Source: Methylobacterium sp. Leaf91 (GTDB taxonomy: Bacteria; Pseudomonadota; Alphaproteobacteria; Rhizobiales; Beijerinckiaceae). From it: a stretch of DNA of 64,000 nucleotides. Below, piece after piece: positions 44,365 through 54,500 of the stretch; positions within the stretch are counted from its first letter, which is position 1, and every line of letters begins with the position of its first letter. The stretch spans positions 132,719-196,718 of the forward strand of contig NZ_LMMP01000012.1 in assembly GCF_001422815.1 (NCBI RefSeq), in the 5' to 3' direction. The position numbers were made by a program, and so were the translations under genes. The notes under the pieces were generated by a model. The model saw nothing but the letters and a program-made list of their open reading frames with translations. It was not told where the DNA came from and ran no database searches.

Positions 44365-45089
44365 GATCGCGTCACCACAGGGGTGAACAGGTAGCCGCCG
44401 GAGCGGATGGTGCGGATGATCTCCGGGTTGCGAGGGTCGGCCTCGATCTTCTGGCGGATGCGGCTGATGAGAACGTCGATGCTCCGCTCGTATGGGCCAG
44501 CGGCCCGTCCCTGGGTCAGGTCGAGGAGCTGGTCGCGCGAGAGCACCCGGCCGGGTCTCAGGCAGAGCACGTGCAGCAGGTCGAATTCCGCCCCCGTGAT
44601 GGTGATGCGGGCGTCGTCCGGGCTGAGGAGCTGACGCAGGGACACGTCGAGGGTCCAGTCGAGGAAGCGCAGCCGGCGGGCGCCATCGTCGCCGGCAGCC
44701 TCGGCGCTCGCGCCCCGCCGCAGGATCGCGCGAATGCGGGCGAGAAGCTCGCGCGGGTTGAACGGTTTGGCGAGGTAATCGTCAGCCCCGATCTCGAGCC
44801 CGACGATCCGGTCGATCTCCTCGGCCTTGGCGGTGAGCATCAGGATCGGGATCGAGGACCCCGCGCGCAGGCGCCGGCACAGGCTCAACCCGTCCTCGCC
44901 CGGCAGCATCAGGTCGAGCACGATGAGGTCGACGCGCGCATCCGCCAGCGCCTTGTCCATCTCGCGCCCGTCCCCTGCGAGGCTCACCCGGCATTCGTTG
45001 GCGCGGAGGTAGCGCGCCACCAGGGCGCTGATCTCGCGGTCGTCCTCGACCACGAGGATATGGGGCGTGGCGGAATTCGTCTGCGTCAT
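44361..45089 (-). CDS. OmpR/PhoB-family response regulator
   Basis: 242 residues. The receiver domain has HILVVEDDREISALVARYL, the phosphoacceptor in LIVLDLMLPGEDGLSLC, and LTAKAEEIDRIVGLEIGADD then YLAKPFNPRELLARI. The C-terminal winged helix carries GAEFDLLHVLCLRPGRVLSR and YERSIDVLISRIRQKIEADP. It is encoded first, followed directly by the kinase gene with a 4-bp overlap. Confidence 0.95.
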   Translation of the reverse strand: MTQTNSATPHILVVEDDREISALVARYLRANECRVSLAGDGREMDKALADARVDLIVLDLMLPGEDGLSLCRRLRAGSSIPILMLTAKAEEIDRIVGLEIGADDYLAKPFNPRELLARIRAILRRGASAEAAGDDGARRLRFLDWTLDVSLRQLLSPDDARITITGAEFDLLHVLCLRPGRVLSRDQLLDLTQGRAAGPYERSIDVLISRIRQKIEADPRNPEIIRTIRSGGYLFTPVVTRS

Positions 45090-45237
45090 GTCTCGTCCAT
45101 CCGGTGGCCGTTTATGACGCCTCGGCGGAGGGATTCGAAGGGGATACCGAGATCAGAATTGTAAACGTCTGTTTCGGTCCGGTATCCGGGACACATTCGG
45201 CAAATGTCATCGCAAAGACGCTTGCGTCGACTATGCT

Positions 45238-46365
45238 CTACCGCCTGTGAAACCCGAAATAGCCGCCATCGGCGTCGTAAAGCACGTCGAAGCCATTGAG
45301 GAAGCGCAGGCCGGTATTGACGAAGGGCTCCGGGCGACGGGTGTTGAGGGTCACTTTGCCCGGCGAGAGTCGGGACTCGTCGCCGATGACGATGTCGTAG
45401 GCCGCCGCCGGTTCGGAGCCTCGTCCGGGAAAGGTGAAGCCGAGGCGGGTGCCGGGCAGGAACTGGCTTCGGCCTTCGTCATCGGAAGTGACGGCACCGT
45501 CCACGGCCCCTGTCGGCAAGGTCAGGTACATCGCCGACACGCCCGTATCGACGAGCGCCCGGCCGCAGGCGCCGGGTGCCTGGCCGTTCACCGTGATGCA
45601 GACCGGGACGCCCTGCCATTCGCCGGGAATGTCGGGGTGGGGATCGAGCTTCACGAAGCGGATGCCGCCGCGCGTATTGGCTCCGGTGAGACCCGCATGG
45701 ATGCCGTCCCGCGTCACCACGTAGCCGCGCCGTGCGGGGCTCCTGCCGTCAGGGGCGAGGTTGAGGAGCGGGTTGGTGTCGGGCGTGCTCTGGCTCTGCG
45801 AGTCGCCCTCCCGTCCGAAGCCGATGCCCAACATAGCCACGTGGCCCGGCATCGTCTCCGGCGTGCAGGCGCGGGCGTTGTTCGTGCACGCGATCTCGGT
45901 GACCGCCAGGACGGGGAGCGGTGAGGTGGTCACGCTGGCCCCGTTGCCGCCGACGAGCGTGACGGGCAGCGTCACCCAGCGTCCGATCATGATCCGCCCG
46001 GAACTGCTGTAGGTGAGCCGTCCGGGCCGCGACGGCATCGTCTCGAAGCCGGGGATCCGGCTCGCCGAGACGACGATGCCGGTGGAGCCGGTATCCATCA
46101 GGACCGGGCGCACCTCATCCCCGAAGGACAGGCCGAGGCGCGGCGAGCGCGTGATCTCGGCGCCATCCTCCCCCGCGTTGAGGTAGGAGAGATACGTGCC
46201 CTGACGGAAGCCGTCGTAATGCGGTCGCTCGTCGGCGGAGGCCGGGTTGGCGGATGTGCTCAAGGCGGCCATCCCAAAAGCAAGTGCGGCAAGCGTTGCC
46301 TCATTGGGCGATCGGGACCCGCGTCCCGCGGCGCGGATGCGGTGCTTGAGGCCCTCGATCATCAT
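45238..46365 (-). CDS. Secreted pepsin-like (two-lobed) aspartic protease-like protein
   Basis: 375 residues. A signal peptide ends near ANPASADERP (about 44). Two catalytic-type motifs are present: VLMDTGSTGIVVS with Asp 91 and ALVDTGVSAMYLT with Asp 273. They are 182 residues apart, very close to the spacing in pepsin (Asp32/Asp215). The C-terminal FLNGFDVLYDADGGYFGFHR resembles the last strand region of pepsin-like enzymes. A disulfide is possible between the Cys of EIACTNNARACTPE. Pepsin-fold A1 proteases are rare in bacteria. Proteolysis is inferred, not shown. GGAGGGG precedes the ATG. It lies between an OmpR/EnvZ-type operon and a beta-lactamase gene. Confidence 0.75.
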   Translation of the reverse strand: MMIEGLKHRIRAAGRGSRSPNEATLAALAFGMAALSTSANPASADERPHYDGFRQGTYLSYLNAGEDGAEITRSPRLGLSFGDEVRPVLMDTGSTGIVVSASRIPGFETMPSRPGRLTYSSSGRIMIGRWVTLPVTLVGGNGASVTTSPLPVLAVTEIACTNNARACTPETMPGHVAMLGIGFGREGDSQSQSTPDTNPLLNLAPDGRSPARRGYVVTRDGIHAGLTGANTRGGIRFVKLDPHPDIPGEWQGVPVCITVNGQAPGACGRALVDTGVSAMYLTLPTGAVDGAVTSDDEGRSQFLPGTRLGFTFPGRGSEPAAAYDIVIGDESRLSPGKVTLNTRRPEPFVNTGLRFLNGFDVLYDADGGYFGFHRR

Positions 46366-46481
46366 TCACCCCTCCGACACGCTGGTAAAGCGGCGGCGGA
46401 GCCCTCGTCTCGGTGCCACCGCTTGTCGGTTAAGCCTTGGCAGACAACCACTTAAGGGACACTTACACAGATCGGTGCGCG

Positions 46482-47384
46482 TCAACCGCCATCTCGTTCC
46501 GCGGCGGCGGCGACGGCCCTGGCCACCGAGGCGATGGTGGCGCTGCGCGCCTCCGGCGACGTCTTCGCCCCGGTCAGGTAGACCGTCAGGACGAGGGGAG
46601 CCCGGCGCGGCGGCCAGATCACGGCAATGTCGTTGGCCGTGTCGTTCTCGCCGGATCCGGTCTTGTCGCCGATGCGCCACTCCTTCGGCAGGCCGGCGCG
46701 CAGCCGCGCATCGCCGGTGCGGCAACCCACGAGCCAGGCGGTGAGAAGGGCTCTCGATGAGGGCGAGAGCGCATCCGCGAGGACGAGGCGCCGGAGCGTC
46801 TGGGCCATGGCCAGCGGCGTAGTGGTGTCACGCGGGTCGCCGGGCACGGCCTCGTTCAGATCCGGCTCGATACGGTCGAGGCGGGTCGTCGCGTCGCTGA
46901 ACGCGCGGATCTGGGCGGTGAGTCCGGCCGGGCCACCCATCGTCCCGAGGAGCAGGTTGGCGGCAGTGTTGTCGCTGAGCGTAACGGCGGCCTCGCAGAG
47001 TTCGGCGAGGGTCATGCCCTCGCCATCCGCCCTCGGTCCGCTCATGGGCGAGTAGGGCACGACCTCGCTCGCCGCGTAACGCAGCCGCCGGTCGAGACTG
47101 TCCTCGCCCTGGTCGATCCGCGCCAGCACAGCACCGGCCGCGAGAACCTTGAACGTACTGCACATCGGGAAGCGCTCCGCCCCGCGATGCGCCGCCTGGG
47201 TGCCACTGCCGGTATCGAGAAGACCGATCCCGAGCCGTCCGCCGCTCGTCGCCTCGATCTGCGCGAACCTGTCGGCAAGATTCTCCGGAAACGAAGCCGC
47301 GGCAAGCGCCGGTCTCCCCCCGGCGAGAAGATGTCCCGCTGCCCAGGCGGCTGTGCCGAAGGTCCAATCGCGTCGGGTGACCAT
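46482..47384 (-). CDS. Class A beta-lactamase
   Basis: About 300 residues. All class A elements are visible: the nucleophile box MCSTFKVL (S70-x-x-K), SDN in VTLSDNTAANLLL, the omega-loop Glu in EPDLNEAVPGDPRDTTTP and KTG in IGDKTGSGENDTANDIAV. The N-terminus has a twin-arginine type signal (VTRRDWTFGTAAWAAGHLLA). The start at 47384 has AAGG six bases upstream; 47390 is directly adjacent to it. It hydrolyses penicillins or cephalosporins in the periplasm. No ampR-like regulator is adjacent. Confidence 0.93.
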   Translation of the reverse strand: MVTRRDWTFGTAAWAAGHLLAGGRPALAAASFPENLADRFAQIEATSGGRLGIGLLDTGSGTQAAHRGAERFPMCSTFKVLAAGAVLARIDQGEDSLDRRLRYAASEVVPYSPMSGPRADGEGMTLAELCEAAVTLSDNTAANLLLGTMGGPAGLTAQIRAFSDATTRLDRIEPDLNEAVPGDPRDTTTPLAMAQTLRRLVLADALSPSSRALLTAWLVGCRTGDARLRAGLPKEWRIGDKTGSGENDTANDIAVIWPPRRAPLVLTVYLTGAKTSPEARSATIASVARAVAAAAERDGG

Positions 47385-47598
47385 GCGCATCCTTGCCGGT
47401 CCGTCGAATCGGCGGTGACCATGGCGACCGGTTTGCGGTCCCATCGTGGCGGATCGAACGTGGTTTTGGCGGGCCGGACCGCGAATTCCTCGGCCGTGCG
47501 CCTTGCCTTCGGATTGCCTCGCACGCCTTCGATTCTTATCTGCTTACCTCAGGTGCCGGCGCGATGTCCGACGCGGGCCTCGATCTCGGGAGACGACG

Positions 47599-47904
47599 AT
47601 GCAAGGCTCTAAGGACGGCGCGGGCCGCGGCTCCAACCGCTTGTTCGACGATTTCGCCCGACTCATGACCGATGCCGCCGGTGCGGCGCAGGGCGTGAAG
47701 CGTGAGGCGGAGACCGTGTTCAAGGCGCAGGTCGAGCGGCTGATCCGTGACATGGACATCGCCACCCGCGAAGAGGTGGACGTGCTGCGCGATCTGGTTT
47801 CGGCTCTCCGCACCCAGAACGATGCTCTCGCAGCCCGCGTCGCCGTGCTGGAGGGCCGGCTCGGCACGCAGGAGCCGCCGCCTCCGCCAGCGACATCGGT
47901 CTGA
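47599..47904 (+). CDS. UbiK/BMFP-family accessory factor
   Basis: 101 residues. The protein is a helical, coiled-coil type: LFDDFARLMTDAAGAAQGVK, REAETVFKAQVERLIRDMDI and ATREEVDVLRDLVSALRTQN, followed by ALAARVAVLEGRLG. This matches the UbiK (YqiC/BMFP) family that assists aerobic ubiquinone biosynthesis and has membrane-fusogenic activity. The Pro-rich end (PPPPPATSV) is usual. GGGAG precedes the ATG at 47599. The neighbouring ybjN-like and proC genes occur with it in many alphaproteobacteria. Confidence 0.85.
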   Translation: MQGSKDGAGRGSNRLFDDFARLMTDAAGAAQGVKREAETVFKAQVERLIRDMDIATREEVDVLRDLVSALRTQNDALAARVAVLEGRLGTQEPPPPPATSV

Positions 47905-48197
47905 TTCGCGGACCCCGAGTCCGGTCTAAGCTTGTGCACAGGAAGGAACGGTGGAAATCCGCTTTCCTGTTCACCGGTCATCGGGAGCGCTTTGAAACGC
48001 GAGTCCGCCACGGTCTATAGTGAGTGAAGCACTGATTCGCTTCGCCCCCGGACCCGACCTTCGACCCTTAAGCTTCCTCTCGATCACGCTGTGTCTTGCC
48101 TGTGCGCGGATTCAGCTTGGGGATGGGAAATCCGGAAGGGGATTGATTGTCGTTCACCATTATCGGCGCCCCTTTCGGGACGCCTAGCTGGACCGCT

Positions 48198-48701
48198 ATG
48201 ACCCAACTTCACATCGAAGGCCTCGACCGGAACGAGCACCCCCTCGACATCGTCGAGCGGCTCGCTTCCCTTCGCGATTGGATCTTCGACCGGGCCGAGA
48301 CCGACGAGATGTCGGTGGCCGTGGCCGGCCGCTGGTCCGACTATCACGTCGCCTTCACCTGGATCGAGGATGTGGAGGCCCTCCATGTGGCCAGCGCCTT
48401 CGACCTGAAGGTGCCGGCTCACCGCCGCACCGAGATCCTCACCCTCATCTCCCTCGTCAACGAGCAGCTCTGGGTCGGTCATTTCGACCTGTGGTCCACC
48501 GACAGCGTGGTGATGTTCCGGCATTCTCTGCTGCTCACCGACGGTGCCGCGCCGACCCAGAGCCAGTGCGCGATGATGTTGAAATCCGCCGTGGATGCCT
48601 GCGAGCGCTACTATCAGGCGTTCCAGTTCGTGCTCTGGGCGGGCAAGTCCGCCCGTGAATCCCTGGATGCGGTCTTGTTCGAGACCGAAGGCGAGGCGTG
48701 A
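48198..48701 (+). CDS. YbjN-domain protein
   Basis: About 167 residues. The fold is the YbjN/type III secretion chaperone-like domain: RNEHPLDIVERLASLRDWIF, WSDYHVAFTWIEDVEALHVA and EILTLISLVNEQLWVGHFDL. A WSTDSVVMFRHSLLL segment and a helix ending in FQFVLWAGKSARESLDAVLF follow. Function is not established. Its stop overlaps the GTG start of proC, indicating translational coupling. The ATG at 48198 is preferred to a TTG at 48147. Confidence 0.85.
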   Translation: MTQLHIEGLDRNEHPLDIVERLASLRDWIFDRAETDEMSVAVAGRWSDYHVAFTWIEDVEALHVASAFDLKVPAHRRTEILTLISLVNEQLWVGHFDLWSTDSVVMFRHSLLLTDGAAPTQSQCAMMLKSAVDACERYYQAFQFVLWAGKSARESLDAVLFETEGEA

Positions 48702-49525
48702 GCATTCCATCTTCCTCCGCCCTGCCCGCCTCCCTCACCCTGGTTGGGGCGGGCAAGATGGGTGGCGCGATGCTGGCGGGCTGGCTCGCGGGCGGACTCG
48801 ATGCCGCCAGGACATGCGTCGTCGATCCGCATGCCTCGCCCGAGATGGTGCGGCTCTGCGAGAGCCATGGCATCGCCCTGAACCCGAGTGACCTGCCGAC
48901 CAACGATGCGCTGATCCTCGCGATCAAGCCGCAGGGGCTGGAGGGTGCGGCCGGCCTCCTCGATGGGATGATCACACCCCATACGCTCGTCGTCTCTATC
49001 CTGGCGGGCAAGACCATCGGCGACCTGCAGGGCCGCCTGCCCTCCGCGCGCGCCATTGTCCGGGCGATGCCGAACCTTCCGGCGAGCATCGGCCGCGGGG
49101 TCACCGGCGCGGTGGCGAATGCCAACGTCTCCCCGGATCAGCGTGACCAGGCCGATGCCTTGCTCAAGGCTGTCGGGGGCGTGGAATGGCTCGACAACGA
49201 AGCGTTGATCGACACTCTGACGGCTTTATCCGGTTCCGGCCCGGCCTATGTCTTCCTCCTGGCAGAGGCGATGGCCGAGGCGGGTGTGGCGGCTGGGCTG
49301 CCGGCCGACATGTCGGCACGGCTTGCCCGCGCCACGGTGTCAGGGGCCGGGGCGCTCCTGTCCACCAGCCCTCACGATGCGGGACAGTTGCGGCGCGACG
49401 TGACGTCACCGGGCGGCACCACCGCGGCGGCCCTCTCCGTGCTGATGCGCGAGGGCGGTGTGCCGGACCTGATGCGCGAAGCGGTCGCCGCCGCGAAGCT
49501 GCGGGCAGGCGAGCTCTCTGGCTGA
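48698..49525 (+). CDS. proC: Pyrroline-5-carboxylate reductase
   Basis: 275 residues, GTG start overlapping the upstream stop (GTGA). The NADPH-binding motif is LTLVGAGKMGGAMLAGWLAG. VSILAGKTIGDLQGRLPSAR with AIVRAMPNLPASIGRGVTGA follows, and ALSGSGPAYVFLLAEAMAEA near residue 170 is the ProC signature. RRDVTSPGGTTAAALSVLMR is the active-site loop. It catalyses the last step of proline synthesis. Confidence 0.96.
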   Translation: MSIPSSSALPASLTLVGAGKMGGAMLAGWLAGGLDAARTCVVDPHASPEMVRLCESHGIALNPSDLPTNDALILAIKPQGLEGAAGLLDGMITPHTLVVSILAGKTIGDLQGRLPSARAIVRAMPNLPASIGRGVTGAVANANVSPDQRDQADALLKAVGGVEWLDNEALIDTLTALSGSGPAYVFLLAEAMAEAGVAAGLPADMSARLARATVSGAGALLSTSPHDAGQLRRDVTSPGGTTAAALSVLMREGGVPDLMREAVAAAKLRAGELSG

Positions 49526-49592
49526 GCCGCCCCCTAACCGATCCGCCTGCACAACCTACATGATAGGGAACAGACACGAGGATCGAACGACC

Positions 49593-50357
49593 ATGGCAAA
49601 CACCACAGGTGCGAAGCCCGAGGGTGGTAATGAGACCGGCGGCAACGAGACCGCTGGGACGGACATCGCCGTCGCCGCCCCGCAGCACTCCCCGCGTGAG
49701 GCTGCCGTCGAGGCGCTGATGCGGCTCGCCGCCGTCCAGCCCTGGAACGACATCGAAATCGGCGACATCGCCCGCGAGGCCGGCCTGTCCCTCGCCGAAT
49801 TCCGCGACCTGTTCCCCTCCAAGGGCGCGGTACTCGGTGGCCTTTCGCGGATCATCGACCGCAAGGTGCTGGAAGGCGATTCCTCCGACCTCGCCGAGGA
49901 GCCCACCCGCGAGCGTCTGTTCGACGTGCTGATGCGCCGCCTCGATGCGATGACCCCCTACAAGGACGCCCTGCGCCGGATCTCCTACGCCCTACGCGGC
50001 GATCCGCTCTCCCTCGTCGCGCTAAACGGCGTGGCGCTGAACTCGCACCGCTTCATGCTGGCTGCGGCCGGCATCAACACCGAAGGGCCTCTGGGCCGGC
50101 TGAAGCTGCAGGGCGTGGTCATCGCCTTCGCCCGCACCGTCGAGGTGTGGCTCGACGATGACGACCCGGCCCTCGCCCGCACCATGGCCCGCCTCGACAA
50201 GGAGATCCGCAACGGCGAGCGTTTCATGGAACGGGCCGACGATGCCCGCCGCCTCACCGCGCCGTTCCGTGCCATCGGTCGGTCGCTCCTGGAGCGCGGC
50301 GCCCGCCGACGCCGGGGTACGCGTCCCGAGGACGAGGTCGGCCAGCAGACGATCTGA
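49593..50357 (+). CDS. TetR-family transcriptional regulator
   Basis: About 254 residues. A 25-residue Gly/Thr-rich leader precedes an HTH (EAAVEALMRLAAVQPWNDIE, IGDIAREAGLSLAEFRDLFP, SKGAVLGGLSRIIDRKVL). The C-terminal helical domain is large and unassigned. The recognition helix fits TetR, although the core is divergent. It follows proC by 67 bp and is the last gene before a palindromic repeat. Target genes are unknown. Confidence 0.82.
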   Translation: MANTTGAKPEGGNETGGNETAGTDIAVAAPQHSPREAAVEALMRLAAVQPWNDIEIGDIAREAGLSLAEFRDLFPSKGAVLGGLSRIIDRKVLEGDSSDLAEEPTRERLFDVLMRRLDAMTPYKDALRRISYALRGDPLSLVALNGVALNSHRFMLAAAGINTEGPLGRLKLQGVVIAFARTVEVWLDDDDPALARTMARLDKEIRNGERFMERADDARRLTAPFRAIGRSLLERGARRRRGTRPEDEVGQQTI

Positions 50358-50368
50358 CGGAACGCTTT

Positions 50369-50493
50369 CCCTCCCCCCTCTGCGGGGGAGGGTGGGCCGC
50401 GAAGCGGGTCGGGAGAGGGGAGCGCCATCTCCGGAGAGGTCGCCCCCTCTCCCGCCTGCTCCGCAGGCACCCTCTCCCGCAGAGGGGAGAGGG
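50369..50493. repeat. Palindromic intergenic repeat (REP/BIME-like)
   Basis: Two palindromes, CCCTCCCCCCTCTGCGGGGGAGGG (50369-50392) and CCCTCTCCCGCAGAGGGGAGAGGG (50470-50493), flank GC-rich arms containing GGGAGAGGGG and CCCCTCTCCC. The design matches the element at 27175-27368 in the sulfone gene pair. It lies between two converging genes. Confidence 0.78.
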
Positions 50494-50511
50494 TGGATTG
50501 GGCGCAAACGA

Positions 50512-50539
50512 AAAGGGCCGCCCCACCGGGCGGCCCTTT
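50512..50539 (-). terminator. Intrinsic terminator of the DUF4142 gene
   Basis: A perfect 12-bp stem (AAAGGGCCGCCC and GGGCGGCCCTTT) with a CACC loop lies 21 bp beyond the DUF4142 stop. Read on the minus strand it is followed by TTTTCGTTT, a proper U-rich tail. The symmetrical A/T ends make it bidirectional with the TetR gene. Confidence 0.85.
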
Positions 50540-50560
50540 CCTGTTTCAGGAGTGAATCAT

Positions 50561-51283
50561 TCAGCCGCCGATACGGTTGGCGAGGACGGCCGAGTGGCCG
50601 TGCTGGTTGGCGATGTAGGGCAGCGCCTGGTTGGCGAATTCGCGTCCCTGTGCGTTGTCGCCGTTGCGCGAGTAGGACTCGTAGAGGCCGAGGGTGCGGG
50701 CATCCGAACGGGCCTGCTGCTGCACGAAGGTACGGTCGAATTCACGGCCGGTGCGGGCATTCTTCAGGCGGTCGATCCGGGCCTGACCGTCCGGGCCGAT
50801 GGCGACGCGACGGCCGGGCTCACCGGGGGTGTTGTCGACGAGGCCGACGCCGCCGAGCACGCCGCCGACGATCCGTGACGCGATGGTGGCCGAGATCGTC
50901 ACCGGGGCGAGGACGACGCCGACCGGGTTGTCGAAGCGGGTCTCGAAGGGCTGGCTGTCGGAGACGACGGTGCCGCCGGCGGTCAGCGAAGTGCCCTCGG
51001 GCAGCAGTGCCTTGGTGGTGGCCTCACGCTCGACCAGCACGTTCTTGGCGTAGTTGCGGACGTTCGGGTTGCGCGAGCGCTCGAGGGCGATGCGGCTCGA
51101 CTCGATGCTGACGGCATCCGAGCGCAGGGCGGCGGCGCGGAACGAGGAAGTGTCGCGGGCCTCAGGGGCGTTGGCGTCGAACTGGGGCGCGACACGGATA
51201 CCGAGGGGCTCCTGCGCGAGCGCCGGGGTCGTGATCGCCGCGACGGTGAAGCCGAGGGCGGCGAGAAGCTTGGTGTTGATCAT
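50561..51283 (-). CDS. DUF4142-type secreted helical protein
   Basis: About 240 residues. The signal peptide is MINTKLLAALGFTVAAITTP with cleavage after ALAQ. Two helical pairs follow (SFRAAALRSDAVSIESSRIA, LERSRNPNVRNYAKNVLVER, then DRTFVQQQARSDARTLGLYE), the DUF4142 four-helix pattern with a ferritin-like look. They are interrupted by a hydrophobic Gly/Val-rich stretch (VVLAPVTISATIASRIVGGV). The role is unknown; DUF4142 proteins are periplasmic and often stress-related. The ATG at 51283 is chosen over 51301. Confidence 0.78.
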   Translation of the reverse strand: MINTKLLAALGFTVAAITTPALAQEPLGIRVAPQFDANAPEARDTSSFRAAALRSDAVSIESSRIALERSRNPNVRNYAKNVLVEREATTKALLPEGTSLTAGGTVVSDSQPFETRFDNPVGVVLAPVTISATIASRIVGGVLGGVGLVDNTPGEPGRRVAIGPDGQARIDRLKNARTGREFDRTFVQQQARSDARTLGLYESYSRNGDNAQGREFANQALPYIANQHGHSAVLANRIGG

Positions 51284-51558
51284 GGCGGAGGTTGTCCTCA
51301 CACGCCCTTACGGCGTTTGGTTGAAAGACCGTTTCGTCCGGCATGAACGTTTCGTTAACGTGACGGTTCCTGCTTGAAGGGCATGGCTGTGGTGCGGTGC
51401 GGCATGCTTCACCTATTTGTGACATGGCTATCGTTCGCCCTCCTACCCGATCACCTCGTCCTGAGGCACCGCGAAGCGGCCTAGAAGGAGAGTCCCAGAA
51501 TCCACCGCACGAACTGGAGGGCTCCGCCTTGGAATAAGGTGAGAGAGCAGCACAACGT

Positions 51559-54500
51559 TCAATGCGCCTCCTCCCAGTTCCCCGCCGCCTGCGCCTCCAC
51601 TACCAGCGGCACGCGCAGGGTCAGCGCGGGTGCGGGCGCCTCGACCATCACCCGGCGGATCACCGGCAGCGCCTTCTCCACCTCGTCCTCGGGTGCTTCG
51701 AATACCAGTTCGTCGTGCACCTGCAGCAGCATGGTCACGTTGAGTTTTTCCGCCCGCAGCGCCTGCTCCATCCGGACCATGGCCCGGCGGATGATGTCGG
51801 CGGCCGAGCCCTGGATCGGAGCGTTGATCGCCTGGCGCTCCACGCTCGCCCGCTCGTTCGGGTTGTTCGAGCGGATCTGCGGATAGTGGCAGACGCGGCC
51901 GAACAGGGTGGTGACGTAGCCGAGGTCGCGGCAGAGCTTCTTGGTGTCGTCGATATAGGCGCGGATCCCGGGGAAGCGCTCGAAATACTGCTTGATGAAG
52001 GCCGAGGCCTCCTCGCGGCCGATGCCGAGGCGGTCGGCGAGCCCGAAGGCCGAGATGCCGTAGATGATGCCGAAATTGATCGTCTTAGCGCGCCGGCGCA
52101 GGTCCGAGGTCATGTCCTTCAACGGCACGCCGAACATGGCGCTGGCGGTGGCCGCGTGAATGTCGACGCCGTCTTCGAAAGCTTGGCGCAGCTGCGGGAT
52201 ATCGGCGATGTGGGCGAGGATGCGCAGCTCGATCTGGCTGTAATCGGCCGAGATGAGCTTCCTGCCCTCCGGCGCCACGAAGGCACGGCGGATGCGCCGG
52301 CCCTCCTCGGTGCGGATCGGGATGTTCTGCAGGTTCGGCTCCGAGGAGGAGAGCCGGCCGGTGGTGGTGGCTGCCAGCGAGAACGAGGTGTGGACCCGGT
52401 CGGTCTCCCGGTCGGCATGCTGCTGCAGCGAATCCGTATAGGTGGATTTCAGCTTGGCGAGCTGGCGCCATTCCAAGATCTTTTTGGGCAGTTCGTGCCC
52501 GGCCTGAGCCAGTTCCTCCAGCAGGGTGGCGGGCGTCGCCCACTGGCCGGACGGCGTCTTCTTGGCGCCGGGCAGGCCCATCTTGCCGAACAGGATGTCG
52601 CCGATCTGCTTCGGCGACGAGACCTGGAAGCGCTCGCCGGCATCCTCCTGGATCTCTTCCTCCAATCGCACGAGGATCTGCGAGAAATCACCCGAGAGCC
52701 GGCTCAGCATGTTGCGGTCGACGCGGATGCCCGCCGCTTCCATCCGGGCGATGACCGGGATGAGGGGGCGTTCCAGGGTCTCGTAGACCGTCACCCGGCG
52801 CTCGGCGACGAGGCGCGGCTTCATCATCCGCCACAGGCGCAGGGTCACGTCCGCATCCTCGGCGGCGTAGGCGGTGGCCTTGTCCAGAGGCACCCTGTCG
52901 AAGGTGACCTTCGCCTTGCCGGTGCCGGCCACGTCCGAGAAGGTGATCGGCTGATGGCCGAGATGGCGACGGGCGAGTTCATCCATACCGTGCCCGCCCT
53001 TGCCGGCATCGAGCACGTAGGAGATCAGCATCGTGTCATCGAACGGCGCGATCTCGATGGCGACGCTTTGGCGCCGGAACACCAGCCAGTCGTACTTGAT
53101 GTTCTGGCCGACCTTCAGGACGCCCGGATCTTCGAGGAGCGGCTTCAGCGCCGTCAGGGCGGCATTGATCGGGATCTGTCCGCCGACCGGGCTGAACTGC
53201 CCCGTGGCCGCCTTGGCATCGCCGAACAGGTCGCTCGCCTCGGATGCAGCCACCGGTTCCAGATGGGCGAGGGGGATGTAGGCCGCCCGCCCCGGCGCCA
53301 CCGCCAGGGAGACGCCGACGAGGTTGGCGTTGTTGGCGTCGAGGGAGTCGGTCTCGGTATCCACCGCCACCACTCCGGCCTCGCGTGCCTCGGCGATCCA
53401 GGCCGCCAATTGGTCGAGGCTGGTGATCGTCTCGTAACCTGTCGTGTCGATGGGGTTCGTCGCCTCGGCCGCGCGCAGGGCAACGAGGCCGGAGGGCGTC
53501 GGTTCTGAGGGGCCGCGCGGCTTCGCTTCGCCTTCCGGCAGGTTCAGGTCGGCAAAGGGATCGACCTCGCCGCCTTGTGCCGCGGCCTCGAACGGGGGCG
53601 CGTCGGCGCCGTCCGACCCCGGCAGCAGGGCCGGATCGGGCTTCACCTTCTCGGGGTCCACATGCAGCATCGAGGCGATGCGGCGGGTCAGGGTGTTGAA
53701 CTCCATCGCCTTGAGGAAGCCGACGAGCTTCTCGGGGTCGGGCGCTGGCAGGCGCAGGTCGTCGAGGGCGATGGGGAGCGGCACGTTCTCTTCCAGCGCC
53801 ACCAGCCTCCGAGAGAGCTTCGCCTGGTCGATGCTGGCGAGAAGGGTCTCGCGGCGCTTGGGCTGCTTGATCTCGCCCGCCCGCTCCAGCAGCGCGTCGA
53901 GGCTGCCGTATTCCTTGATCAGGGCGGCGGCCGTCTTGAGGCCGATGCCGGGCACGCCGGGCACGTTGTCGGACGTGTCGCCGATGAGCGCCAGGGCGTC
54001 ACCGATCTGGTTCGGCTGCAGGCCTTCCCATTTGGCGATGATGGCGTCGAGGTCGAGGTTGCGCTCGGGCCGATGCCCGGGCTTGCCCTTCACGCCGGAT
54101 TCGAAATCGTAGAACCGCACCAGCGGCCCCACCAGCTGCATCAAGTCCTTGTCGGAGGACACGATGATGACGCCGGCCCCGCGCGCCTCGGCCTGGCGCG
54201 AATAGGTGGCGATGAGGTCGTCGGCCTCGTAGCGCTCCAGCTCGATGGGTTTGAGGCCGAAGGCGCGCACGGCCTCGCGCATCAGCGGCATCTGGCGCTT
54301 GAGGTCGTCCGGCGCGTCGGGGCGGTGGCCCTTGTAGTCGGGGAAGAGCTCCTTGCGGAACGAGCCCTCGGACTTATCGAACACGATGGCCAGATGCGTC
54401 GGCTTGATCCCCGCTGCCCCGTCCTGAACGAACTGGGCAATCTTGGTGCAGAACAGCCGGACCGCCCCCGTGGGCAGCCCGTCCGAGGGCCGGGTGTTGT

